This document shows positions 49,011-59,840 of a stretch of DNA of 64,000 bases, piece after piece. Source of the DNA: Callipepla californica brunnescens. Lineage: Eukaryota; Chordata; Aves; Galliformes; Odontophoridae. Under the pieces are notes generated by a model. It had not been told where the DNA came from. It saw nothing but the letters and a program-made list of their open reading frames with translations, and made no database searches. Location: assembly GCA_023055505.1 (NCBI GenBank), contig JALIRH010000004.1, positions 38,755,502 through 38,819,501 on the forward strand, given 5' to 3'. The translations under genes were made by a program, and so were the position numbers. Every line of letters begins with the position of its first letter. Positions within the stretch are counted from its first letter, which is position 1.

Positions 49011-49841
49011 CAGCTTGGATGAAAGTGATGGGAAGAACTGGTGCTTTCCTGTGCCATGGGCAGGACTGGCTTGTGGTAGCCCCAGTGCAAAGCGAAGATG
49101 TCTAGATTGAATGTATCAGGGACAGTATTGGACCTATGGAGGAACTGCTGAGGCTTCCCTGGGGAAGGCCAGAGGCATGCCTGTGGCTGGGTTCAATCCT
49201 GGCTGTTTTGGCTCCTTTCTCCTTGCTGTGGCAAGAGGGTGTGAGCAGTGAGGGCAGAAACTGGTTAGTCAGCTAGAGACAACAAGAAATTCAGTAGAAA
49301 TAGCTGAAAAGAAACACGGGGTGACAGTGATGAATCAGGCCCATACTTCCCTGGCTTTCTCTTCCTAAACCATTGGGTTTTAGAAGTCCTGCAAATTCTA
49401 TGTCTGATGAGCCCACAGGGAGCTGCTGCTGTTCCAACACTGGAGAAATCAGGCTCCACTGCTCTGACTCCAGATGCACAGCAAATCCTCTGTGGAAAGG
49501 GACAGGGAAAGATAAAAGCACACAGCAGGTTCCTAGGGGATTCTCTTAGCGTAGAGGGAATTTCTGTGTGGTACAGTGCTGGAGTAACGGATTCCCACCC
49601 AAGCGCCAGGGGTACAATTTCCTCTGCTCCATAAAACAGATTGTTTTGGGCATCCCAGTGTGCTGCTGCTAGGTTTTTGCAGACTGTAACAAACACAGAC
49701 CCTCAGGTACCCTAGATAACCCAGACAAAAACTTTCCAACTTTCCATGTCCCAGCATACTGTGACAGGTACACCTGAGACAGCTGTGATTTTTCATCTGC
49801 AGGGTCAACCACAAAAGCCCTCATATCAGCTTGCATAAATT

Positions 49842-49869
49842 AAAAAAAAAAAAAAAAAACAACAACAAA
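49842..49869. repeat. Poly-A with (AAC)n end
   Basis: Eighteen A followed by three or four AAC units; no retroposed gene body is visible on the 5' side. Confidence 0.85.
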
Positions 49870-52820
49870 TGAATTTCTAAGAAATAGAAATATATTTCTT
49901 TGCCTTGTGGAGCTTGGAATATGCAGGAGTCTCAAGTTTAACATTTGTTTTAAGAATAGTAGGTGAAAAGAGCAGGTGAAGGGATGAAAAATGCACTTTA
50001 AACCTTAATATCATGTTTATACATATCACTTCAGAAGCTACAGCTTCAACAAAAACAGCATGTAATAAAAAGTTATTTTAAAATCATTCAAATTGGCAAA
50101 TCTTCCATTTCAGAGCTCCAGTATCTGCCTGTATCTTTGACTTGTGCTGGGGTAAATTTTGGGAATATTTCAGCTAGTACAACTAGATTATCTTGAGCAT
50201 CACACAGGTGAAATACACCTGTTGCTCTGAGTTGTGATAAGGCAGTAACTAGCACAGGATTTCTGCCCATTTGATGTGCTAGCCTAATCTGCAGCAGAAA
50301 GAATAAAAATAGCAGGTAAAGAGATCAGTCGTGCTGTAGATATCCACTTTATACCACGTAGATTAGACCACTCCTGTATTCTCTCCTCATACTGAAAAGG
50401 ACTGTTTTGCTGCAATTAATAAGTATTTTGGACTAGATTGTGCTCGATCTCAGTACTTCTCACAAGGGAGAGCCATATGGAAGACTATATGGTGCCTTCT
50501 TTTTGGGAGTGCAAGCAGTACAAAATGAGGAACAGAGGGCTGTGGTCTTTACAGCAGGCCGCACACAATGGCTGACAGTAGCTCCTGCCTCTGCAGGATG
50601 TTTTCCCTTTGCAAGCACCTGCCTTATTTTGTTAAACAAAGTCAACCTCCCGAAGCCTGCTCCAATTACCAAAACTAGACCTCGCAGTACACAGGGTTCA
50701 TAAATCACAGGGCAATGATAAGTATCCTAGAAAACACCTGAGCAATGAATTTTAAGATAGTGTGAATATGACCTGATATTTTATTTCAGTACAATGTTTT
50801 CTCCTATTTAATTGTTTCTTGAAGGTGAACTCACTACCTATTTTAGGAATTGCATATGTAGGCATTTATGGTACCTTTCTCTCAGGCTATACGACACATA
50901 CTAACCTGTAGACAAAGTTATTGAGTAGTGACATTTTATGTAAAATTTTGTGTGAAACTTTGCTATCATCAGCCTCCTTTATTTGCTGACTTCGCAAGAG
51001 GTCTCTTTGCCAGTGAAGTCTGTGGTACAGCTGAGCACAGAGGTATCTATCTCAAAACCCTGCACAGCCAATGAGTCAAATCTCTAGGCACAATGAGAGG
51101 CTCACAGGCCATCTCAGACCATATGGATGTTCTGGAGAAACTAAGTCCATGCTTTTCACCTATTGAAAAACATACTAAACATCTCATGTCAGGCTAGCCT
51201 GGTCAGTGTTGCTCTCTTCTTTGAGACAACTCCAGTATCTTAATTTTGTATAGACAACCAGAGATTTATTTTTCTCTTTTATATAAATGCCTCACTCCCC
51301 TCATAGTAAGGCACTGACACACCAGTGAGCTGCAGAAATAGGTTTACAAAATGCCAATCCCTTTCTCCCCCATTTCAGCTGTTTATTTACCAAAATACTC
51401 TCATATATCCTCTTTGCTATGTTTACTTCTCAATTCCCTCGTGTCTTACTGGGTTCAGGTGCTTACATGGTAGAGAGATGCTGAAAAAAATCCCAGGAGG
51501 CAGCTACCTCCAGAGTTGATTAAGAGGAACAGAGCTCCACTGATTGTTTTTTGAAGCTGCACTGATTTAAGCCTATTCAAGATTTTTTCGAGCTGCTTGC
51601 ATTCATGGTGCACTTGCACACATCCAGTCCACAAACCGTGTAATACTGAACTAGCCTTTCTCCCTCCTGTCTGTGCTATTTGTCCTTGTACTCCCTGGTT
51701 TTACTTCTTGGTGATTGTACTCCAGGGAAAGGGAAGCAGGTCTTTAGAGGGATAAATGCTGGAGAAATACCAGGAGGTAGTCCAGATTTAGAACCAGATA
51801 TTTGCTTACTCATTCAGACATGCAAAGTGTTACAGAAAGCCCTGGCTTTGAGAGCACTTTCTTTATCCCTGAAATGAGAATTCCCACCACCTATATGAAT
51901 CTGAGACCTGGCCTGTAGTTATGCCTGTTCTAGAAATCTGCAGATAAAAGGCATTGCAGACACTGATGGCTGCCTGAAAGTGCAAGACATCCACATCCAA
52001 CCAATCCTTAGATTCTTTTCTAATGTTCTTTGGGAAAGTTCCTGAAGAGAAAACTCAGATTTTTTTATTATTATTTTTTGAAGAGGAAATATCCTTCTGT
52101 CATCAAGACCAAAGAGAATAGCTGTTCCTATACTGCAAAACTGGGGTTGCTGTCACCAAATGTACAACCACACAGTAGCACAGCACAATTGCTTCAAGTG
52201 CCCAACCTATGCAGCTATGGACCCCAGTACCACATGCAGAAATTTAGAGCCTTTGAAGAACTGCTCCATTGATATCCTCCCAAGAGTTTAATGTTGGGCA
52301 GTGCTCTGAGAATTAAAGCTGATTTTAATATTTTGGTATTAGTTTCCTTGTGCACCAGAAAGAACAGGAGTGGATTTCACCATTTCTTATGAGCATCTCA
52401 TATCGGAGAATTTAAATATTTGCAGGGGAGATGTGGGGATGGAGATAACAGCAGGCTGGCTTGGTTTCACTAGTTATTTCATACAAAGAAGCAGCAATTT
52501 GCTAGGTTGTATTTCATGACAATAATGGCTTAGTGCCAACAATTGTTGATAAGCCAAACTCTTCGCTTACAGAAGGGAAAACTCAGGAGAAATATTTTAT
52601 ACAGATCAAATAAAAATAGAGCTGAGTTGTGGTACCTTGAGGACAGGTAGGTACTCCTTGTCTTCCTATACCAGGAAAGCAGACAAGAGAGTTGATTTGG
52701 GTCTGGCCCTTTGAAACTGGAGATTGTAACTTAAGCACAATAGCATTTTTCTACTTTTTCTTTCCCCTTTAAATTTGACTCTTATTAAAGAGAGGGATTA
52801 GTACAACAGATTCAAGTTAC

Positions 52821-52893
52821 CATAGAATCAGTGGTTGAAAGGGACCTCAAGAGATCATCGAGTCCAACCTCCCTGCCAAAGCAGGTTCCCTAC
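52821..52893 (-). mobile_element. CR1 3'-end fragment
   Basis: 'catagaatcagtggttgaaa', 'gggacctcaagagatcatcg', 'gtccaacctccctgccaaag' and 'caggttccctaca': a typical CR1 3' end on the minus strand, cut off after about 70 bases. Confidence 0.85.
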
Positions 52894-53818
52894 ACATACA
52901 CATTTCCTTATGTGCAAATAAATCTCTGCCTGTACACTCCTGCTAAGACATTTAACACTCGCTACACCCTACAATCATATAATAGTTATTATTTCACTCT
53001 TCAGCATCTGTTCAGTGCTTTTACTGCTAATTAAACTGAACCTCATGTTTTAGGCTAAGTAGGATATAGATATCACTGATGACCAGGCCATAAACCCCAC
53101 TTCATGTGGAGGACTATTAAGCAGAGAAAAATGGAATCAAGTTAGTACAGTAATGTTCTTTGCAATACATAATCCATAATACTTAATGAATTGTCACTAG
53201 GAGATGCACACCATATATGTTTACTATGGTTTAATTCAGATTGGCTGATAGTACAAGTTTTACCCGTGGATAGATGTACTTTCCAAGCAGCTCATGTTCA
53301 GTATCCTCTTGATATTATTATTATTTTAGTTTATTTTTTTTTAGCTGATGGGCTTGTGAGAATTTTTAAATATAGGATCCAAAAAGGATATTGAACCATC
53401 TGCTGCTGGCAAGCCAGTTTTCATGCTTACTGGTGCTTTCAGTTTCTGCTGCACTGCAGGCTTTCATCAGAGTCAGAGTTTCCACACATGAAGATGTGGA
53501 CTTCCCCCAGCCCCTTCAGAAAGAGGTAGAAAATTCCTGTCTAAAAATTCTGTAAGGTAACACACAAGGTTTTACAGAGCACATGTTTGGGTAATGATCC
53601 TTGCCACTTTTGCATTTACACTGCAAGTTGGACAGCAGGTGCTGAAGCCAGCTGACACCCGCGAGATGTAGGGAAATAGTAGAGCAAGGAGAATAAGCAG
53701 GAGAGGGTCTCAAGAGTCAGTTCACAATGGGCATTGTAAATGGTTCCTTCCTAGCAAGCTTTGCCACACTCCAGGTCCCCTTTGCTGCCCCCTCAGAAGC
53801 CAGCTAAATGGTGGCAGG

Positions 53819-53990
53819 GAATCATAGAATTGTAGATTGGCCTGGGTTGAAAAGGACCTCAAAGGTTATCTAGTTCCAACCCTTCTGCTATAGACAAGGG
53901 GGACAACCACTAGATCAGGCTGCCCAGAGCCACATCCAGCCTTGCCTTGAATGCCTCCAGGGATGGGGCATTCACAACCTCACTGGATAC
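53819..53990 (-). mobile_element. CR1 3'-end fragment
   Basis: 'gaatcatagaattgtagatt', 'aaaaggacctcaaaggttat', 'aggctgcccagagccacatc' and 'agggatggggcattcacaac': CR1 3' end on the minus strand, about 170 bases, moderately diverged. Confidence 0.9.
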
Positions 53991-55475
53991 AGTTGAAGGA
54001 GGAGTGTCTGAAGGGGATCAGTGTATAATAATCAATTAGACAATTTGGTCCCTGGAGGTGGGAGCCAGATCTGTCAGACACTGCAATGACAAATACCACA
54101 CTTCCAGGAAATGCAAAGAAACCACGGTCGGGGGGACTGTGGGGAAGAGCTGGTGTGATGGAGATCTAAGAAAGGATGGGGCAAAGCATGGCTACAGAGC
54201 ATGAGACCAGGAACACACTAGAGAGACTTCATTTCAGTGTCACTCAGATTAATATCCTCACTCCCTCCTTAGCCAGCTGTACCTCCCAGCAAAAATAGAG
54301 TGAGGGATTTCTCACACTAGCTAAAACCAATTCAGCTCAACAATATGTGTTAATACTCTGTATTGAAGGCAGAGATGCTTCTCTTGTGAAGTGTCTTATC
54401 TCACTTCCCAGGGCCTATCAACAGATATCCTTTACAATAGATTAAGGAACCTGAACTACTGGGGGATGCTGCCAGGCACTTCAAGGCATCTGTTTCAGTT
54501 GTTTCAGAAAGGACTCATTGATGAAAAGCAATGCTCTAGTTACTCCGTAAAAAAATATAATTAATAAGATTTTTGTTATAGCCATCCATCCCTCAGCTGA
54601 GCACTTTTCAGCTGAGCATTTGTCAACAGTGTGAATGCCAACAATAAGATAAAAGAGGAATTTTCACTTTTCTCTGAGCCTAATACCAGCTCAAGCTGCA
54701 GACTTGTATGTTAATATTCTCACCACTGACAAATAACTAGTGTCTTCATCAAGCATCTGCATTATCCTTCACTGACATGAGACAAGAGAGTTGGTTAGGT
54801 GAACTCCCATAGCCTTTTCCAGGCAGCTCTAAATTTGTCTGATTAAATTTTTTTTTCTGTATTTCTCATCTACCAGCAGCAGAGAGCAAATCTGAAGAGC
54901 AATTTTTTTTGCTAAGCTCAAGTTGCCCTGGAGAGTTACTGTTCCCATCGGCATATTTTGCAGCCTTGGCAGAAATCATTCATAATTTGGCATTTGTCAG
55001 ACAAATGCAATAACTGTTGTCAAAAAAACCCACAACTTTCCATATGGTACTGGACCAATCTCCTTTGAGCAGAGCAGGGTACATTAGGAACTACAAGCAA
55101 GAAATTTTGCCGTGTTACCTATCCAATCGAACCCTGGTTGCAGTTCCCCATAGACTGTTTTTTTAAAGTGCAGTAGACAGAATGAAAGCTTTCCAGGTCC
55201 TCAAAACTAAGAACCATTCCTTTAAGCTATACTAGAATAGCAAAGATACATATGTAAATTTGATAAGGTAGTAGATACAAACTTCTATTTTCATGTTTGA
55301 ATTCTCCCTTTTTGATGCTCTCAGATATACTATCCTCCAAATCCTGCATAATTTTTTTCAGACAACCAGAAAGTACATGCAATGCTCTACCACTGTGATA
55401 TCCCTGCTGAGGCTCAAAGTCATGCCATTGCCTTGCACACAAATAACTTTTCCACAAAAATCATTTTCTTTTCCT

Positions 55476-55477
<2 letters not shown>

Positions 55478-55505
<28 letters not shown>
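55478..55505. repeat. Poly-T run (28 nt)
   Basis: Uninterrupted homopolymer about 1 kb from the PRIMA1 transmembrane exon, on its intron side. Confidence 0.9.
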
Positions 55506-55509
<4 letters not shown>

Positions 55510-56544
55510 TCAGAAAGATTCCTCAAACATCCCAAAGCTGAAACAACATTTTTCCAAATTGTAATTCAATGTCACTGCAGCGTCGCAAGAGAGTTATGGA
55601 TTGTATCTTGCATGGTAAGCTGAGTGACCCAGCTGCAGTACAGTTCCTGCCTGAGACACCTACAGTATGAAATAGTGACACAATGAAAACCCAACTGTGT
55701 GGCATCCTCAGGGTGCTACTAAGACTAGAAGAAGAGAAAAACTCATTCGCACAAAGCACTTTTCTAAATCCATGTGATGAACTCACAGTCAGAGTGTTCG
55801 TACAAAAGCTATCAAGTTTTGACTTTTTTTCCACCAGAAACTTGAAAGTCCTTTTGTAAAGAGATGCTCTCCCATTCAATTTTTCTGCGAACTGACATTA
55901 AAGCTTTCTGCCAGTAGTGTCAACAAGTACATCCATTACAAAGCCAGTACAGAGGAACTGAGGTGGTTACTACAAACAGTATTGTTTGTAGGCTTCACAT
56001 GGGCTTTTAAATTAAAAGAAATAGGCTTTGATTTTGATCGTGTGGATTGAAACAAGAAAAAAAAAAAAGAAAATAATCAAGAGTAAGTCAGAAATTGAGT
56101 CTCCAAATGAAAAATTACACAAATTACCCTAGATTTTGGGTTAGAAGAGCTTCTATCTATTTGAAATACTGCAATTAAGATTGGGTTTGGGCCAAAAATC
56201 TCACATTCCATGTATGCATTTTGAATTGAAAGCCTATTGACATTATTCAGCATCCTACAACATTTTAAATTTGGGGAAGTTGACATTAACCCAAACACTG
56301 TGACTTTGTCCCATTTCTATTTTTTCCTCTCCTCAAGCCCATGGCTGTGCACTGAACTTCATCCTTTACACAGACAGGAAAAAGAACATAAAGTAACATC
56401 TTAATAAAAACACACACTGACCATTGGGTACCTCAGTCTGCATTTTGCCCTTAAGACACATTTGAAGAAAACCAAGCCAAGTCTTGGGTCGGCTTTTGTA
56501 GGATTACATCACCCTAAGCACATTAAAAGCATCTGTACTCTTAC

Positions 56545-56674
56545 CTTTTTATGGCTTTGTAGCAAATGATGACAACTACAAAGAGGAACACTAGTGTGGC
56601 GCAGCATACTGCGATGATAATAACCAGGCCTGGCCACCAGGTCTCTTCAGTGGGGCAGAAGGTAGACTTGGGAG
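56545..56674 (-). CDS. PRIMA1: PRIMA1 transmembrane exon (penultimate coding exon)
   Basis: A 130-base exon on the minus strand. It begins after ...ttctacactctttttacag (acceptor) with gCT CCC AAG and ends ATA AAA AG|gtaagag. It encodes APKSTFCPTEETWWPG followed by the single membrane span LVIIIAVCCATLVFLFVVV and IICYKAIK, with a positively charged stop-transfer end. The CPTEE-WW motif just outside the membrane and the span are almost unchanged from mammalian PRIMA1, as I recall it. PRIMA1 is a type I membrane protein. Its proline-rich PRAD (encoded further upstream, not in this window) gathers four acetylcholinesterase T-subunits, and this exon fixes the complex in the membrane. The split arginine codon joins exactly to the exon at 39812-39911. 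The open frame extends upstream into intron (an ATG at 56777 is not a start). Confidence 0.95.
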
Positions 56675-57949
56675 CTGTAAAAAGAGTGTAGAAAAGCACA
56701 TGAATTCTCTCACATAAGCTACAAACAGTCAGATCCATCTCAGTCACCCATACAGTAGCACCATGAGATTCATACAAAGAGGTTGCTTCACAGGTGGGAC
56801 AGTTTATTGTTTTTCCCCAGGCAGCCAGTCCCCCTTTCTGGTACTAGGTATTTCTTTCATAGTCTCCAGAGGACCAAGTTCTTCTGTGTCAGTGCTGCCC
56901 ACAGCCTGGTGTTCAGCACAGAGGAGAAAGCCCCAGCTCTGTTACCTGCAGGAAAACTCTCCCCTCCTCCAAGAGCATCATCTGCTGCTGTATCAGCAGC
57001 AGATATTGTGCTGATAAGGATAGGCTTTCAAATCACATTAGGGTAGGTTTATAAGGGAGCAGTAGCAGTGCCTACCAATCAGTATTGCAGCTGCTATCGT
57101 TGTAACCTTGGAGAAAGGAAGGGGAATACATCTTAAAAGTACAGGAATTTTACTGCATTTATTAATTGCTCTCAGACGACTGTGGCTGTCAAGCTTCTTT
57201 CCTATCATGTTGCTGAATAGCTAAGAAAGGTTAACATTAAGAAATGCTAACTTGTGAAAACAATCAATCATTATTACATTTTCCTTATTCAATTTAGGGC
57301 TAGAACTGTGCATTTAATGCTACTCAAAACAAGTAATATTTTGAATCAGAAGTACTACTGATGGTATTTAGCTCAAACCTTTTTCTCTAGGGCCAAATTC
57401 CTTTTCCCACACTTTCTGGGACACCTGTTCCTTGAAGGATGGAGAGCAGTAAACAATGCCATGAGCGGTAATGTTATTGCAGAGGAGGAAGAGACCCTTT
57501 CCTCAGTGTACTCAAGCACACAACCATCACGAGATGTTGGGTCTCCCTAAAGAAAGTTTAATCAGTTAATGGGAATGACTAAATCTGCATTTTCAGTTAA
57601 GCAGAGGAAATAATCAAATATAGCAGAAGGCACATTTTGAATCTAATTATGCAATCTGATAAATCATATATTCCGTGCTTCCTTTTATACATATTACAAA
57701 CAGCTGCACAAATTAAAAAATGGCATAGCACCTGTATCAGTTATTGTGAAATGAAATCCTCTGCACTTCTATGTTTGTTGTATAGGAAGAAACAGTCACA
57801 TACTTTACTGGGTAGAATACAGAAGCACACAATTACTGCCAAGATCTTTTTTCCCAGTGATATGATTATAGAAGAACTGGCAATGTGAACCCTGAGAAAT
57901 CTCCAGGAGCACCTTAGAAAGGGAATAGATAAAGAAATCCTGGTTCAGC

Positions 57950-58460
57950 AAAGAAGCAGTCAAAAACTGACGTGGAGCCAGGAGTTATTGTTTTGCTAGA
58001 GAAAATTTTGTCTTCTTCTCTGGCCTCACTCTGGCAGCTCAATCCTTCAGCTTAGTCAGTATCAGTCAGAGTTGATGGTTTGCCCAGGTTCCAGGAAATA
58101 CAGAAGGATCGCTGCTTTCCTATTCCAGAAGACAGTGCACATCACTTTAGCCACTGAGGACTACAGCTTGAACTTTATTTTGTATGGAGAATTCACGTGA
58201 GACCAATGCATGGACTGTTATTTTGACAACATCTTGTAGTGGTCACACCACATCTTGTCTCTGGTAATGATGCAGTCCAGGAAACTGTCACCTTCAGTCT
58301 TATATTGGTACAGTGGGTCCTGACAAACGTGCATACAGTGTTCTTTCTGCCTGGTGCAAGCTTTGCAGTATTCCAACATTGTCACCACTGTTTCCAACAT
58401 GTTGAAGCTGATATTCAGCCCAGTACACAGTTTCCTCGCCTTAATCTGCACTGTTTTTAT
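57950..58460 (-). pseudogene. Mariner (Tc1/mariner) transposase fossil
   Basis: The minus-strand translation keeps mariner transposase words in the right order. HVCQDPLYQYKTEGDSFLD is followed by IITRDKMWCDHY (family pattern FLDxIxTGDETWxHHY). Then come SMHWSHVNSPYKIKFK, KVMCTVFWNRKAAILLYFLE and PGQTIN. After a frameshift, RVRPEKKT follows, and then a badly decayed equivalent of the second catalytic HDNARPH motif. At least two in-frame stops and one frameshift make it non-functional. About 170 of the usual roughly 340 residues are recognisable; the N-terminal DNA-binding part and the terminal inverted repeats were not found. It could belong to the mariner family known in galliforms, but the subfamily cannot be fixed by eye. 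Confidence 0.75.
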
Positions 58461-59384
58461 GTATGTGTGTGTCGTTTTGTTTTCTTCAACAGAAGAGAAG
58501 AAAGAAGCTGAGAAATCAGTTGAGTTTTAGAATGAATAGTTCCTGTTTCCTCTTCTGACCATCAGTCTACTTCCAAACAATTTCAGCAACTAAATTTTTA
58601 CTTCCTTACTATGATGCTAGACGCAGTTTCCACTGGGTGGATGGCATTATGTATTGTATTGTGATACGACCTGATATTTTATGAACAATTTAAATATTGT
58701 TATTTTCTAACATTCCAGAACAGAGAGCATTTCAAAGATAAGAATATGCTGGCGTGCAGGAACATATACACTCAAGGGCCAACTCTACCCTCCTAATATT
58801 GCCCCAAGAAACAAAAATGGTTCCACTGAAATAAAATGAAACATATGCATTCACAGATGCCACACAGAATTTGACACAAACATACAGAATAGGACTGGTA
58901 GGGTCCTTCGTACTTAGTCTCTGTTCTTCCTCATTTAAATCTATTATAAAACAGAAAAGGTCTATTTCTCCGGAACTAAATAGTATCCTTTCCCTTGCCT
59001 GGTGAAGAAACAATGAACCATGTACTGCTGTCATTCACAGCACCGTTTTAGGTGGAAAGGAGAACATCTCCAGGTGAAGGTAGTGCCTGTACTATCACTA
59101 TGGCATTACCAAGAGCTGACATCTGCTTCCTTGGCATTCAGTGCTGGTCTCACATGAGTGGCTTCAGCTGCTCAGAGCATGACCACCTCCTGATTCCACT
59201 AATTTCTGCTCTTCACTGGTCTCAACATCAGCTGAACAGAGAAAGTGATTTTCAAAGAGTAAAACAACCTGAGGAAAATGTGCTTTTTCTCCTAGGCCCT
59301 GAAGTGTTCTGCACACTGAACAAACCACTGGGTAGCAAGTAGTAGGAAAGTTGTGATGTTTTAAAGAATATAAGCAACATAAGC

Positions 59385-59840
59385 TGAAGAACTGCAGGCC
59401 GTCATCCTGACAGAAGTCTTGCTAAAATATTGAGTATTTCATTCAATAAATAAGATATTAAAATAAGTCATTGATGCTAAACAGCAAGGGTTTAAGAAAA
59501 CACATCTTGTCAAACTAGCCAAATATTTTCTGAGGAGATTACTAGTTTGGTAAATACATGTATTACTGCTGGTATGATAACCTTAGGCTTTGGAATAGCA
59601 TTTGATGCTGAGACTATGAAACTATAAAGCTATACAATATGTTTGGCATACATAAATTGAGCTAAAAGCCAGGGGTCTGGTATGCCTCAAAATCTATTCT
59701 ACTGAGAGTGTTTGTTAGCAATTCCTTTCTTCCCAACAAAATATAGGAATAGATACTGTTACAGTTTGTAAATGACTCAGGAATGTACTTCACTACAAGT
59801 GGAGATAAGCATATTTAGACTAGAAATAGAATAATTATTA
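59385..59840 (+). mobile_element. Ancient CR1/L3-like LINE fossil (reverse-transcriptase region)
   Basis: On the + strand, blocks follow the old amniote CR1/L3 RT order. First 'cagcaagggtttaagaaaac' and 'tcttgtcaaactagccaaat', then 'gaggagattactagtttggt', then 'atagcatttgatgctgagac' (the DFSKAFD-type site). Later come 'ggtctggtatgcctcaaaat' and 'acagtttgtaaatgactcag', the decayed FADDT site, where FADDT now reads roughly FVNDS. Numerous indels and stops are present. It is far more diverged than the CR1 copies elsewhere in the window, so much older. Confidence 0.6.

Larger units (their letters stand above)
39912..56544 (-). other. PRIMA1: PRIMA1 last intron (16.6 kb)
   Basis: The intron runs from donor GTAAGAG at 56544 to the acceptor AG at 39912-39913. 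It contains two LTRs (43008-43542 and 46697-46950), CR1 fragments (48925-49010, 52821-52893, 53819-53990), and several homopolymer or AT/AC tracts. Open frames of 98-143 codons at 40.0, 41.6, 43.0 and 49.3 kb have no recognised domain; the one at 43 kb is inside an LTR. No nested gene is supported. Confidence 0.7.

Noticed and set aside
49265..49696. 143-codon open frame on the minus strand
   Set aside because: No recognised family and overlapped by open frames in other phases; no support as coding.
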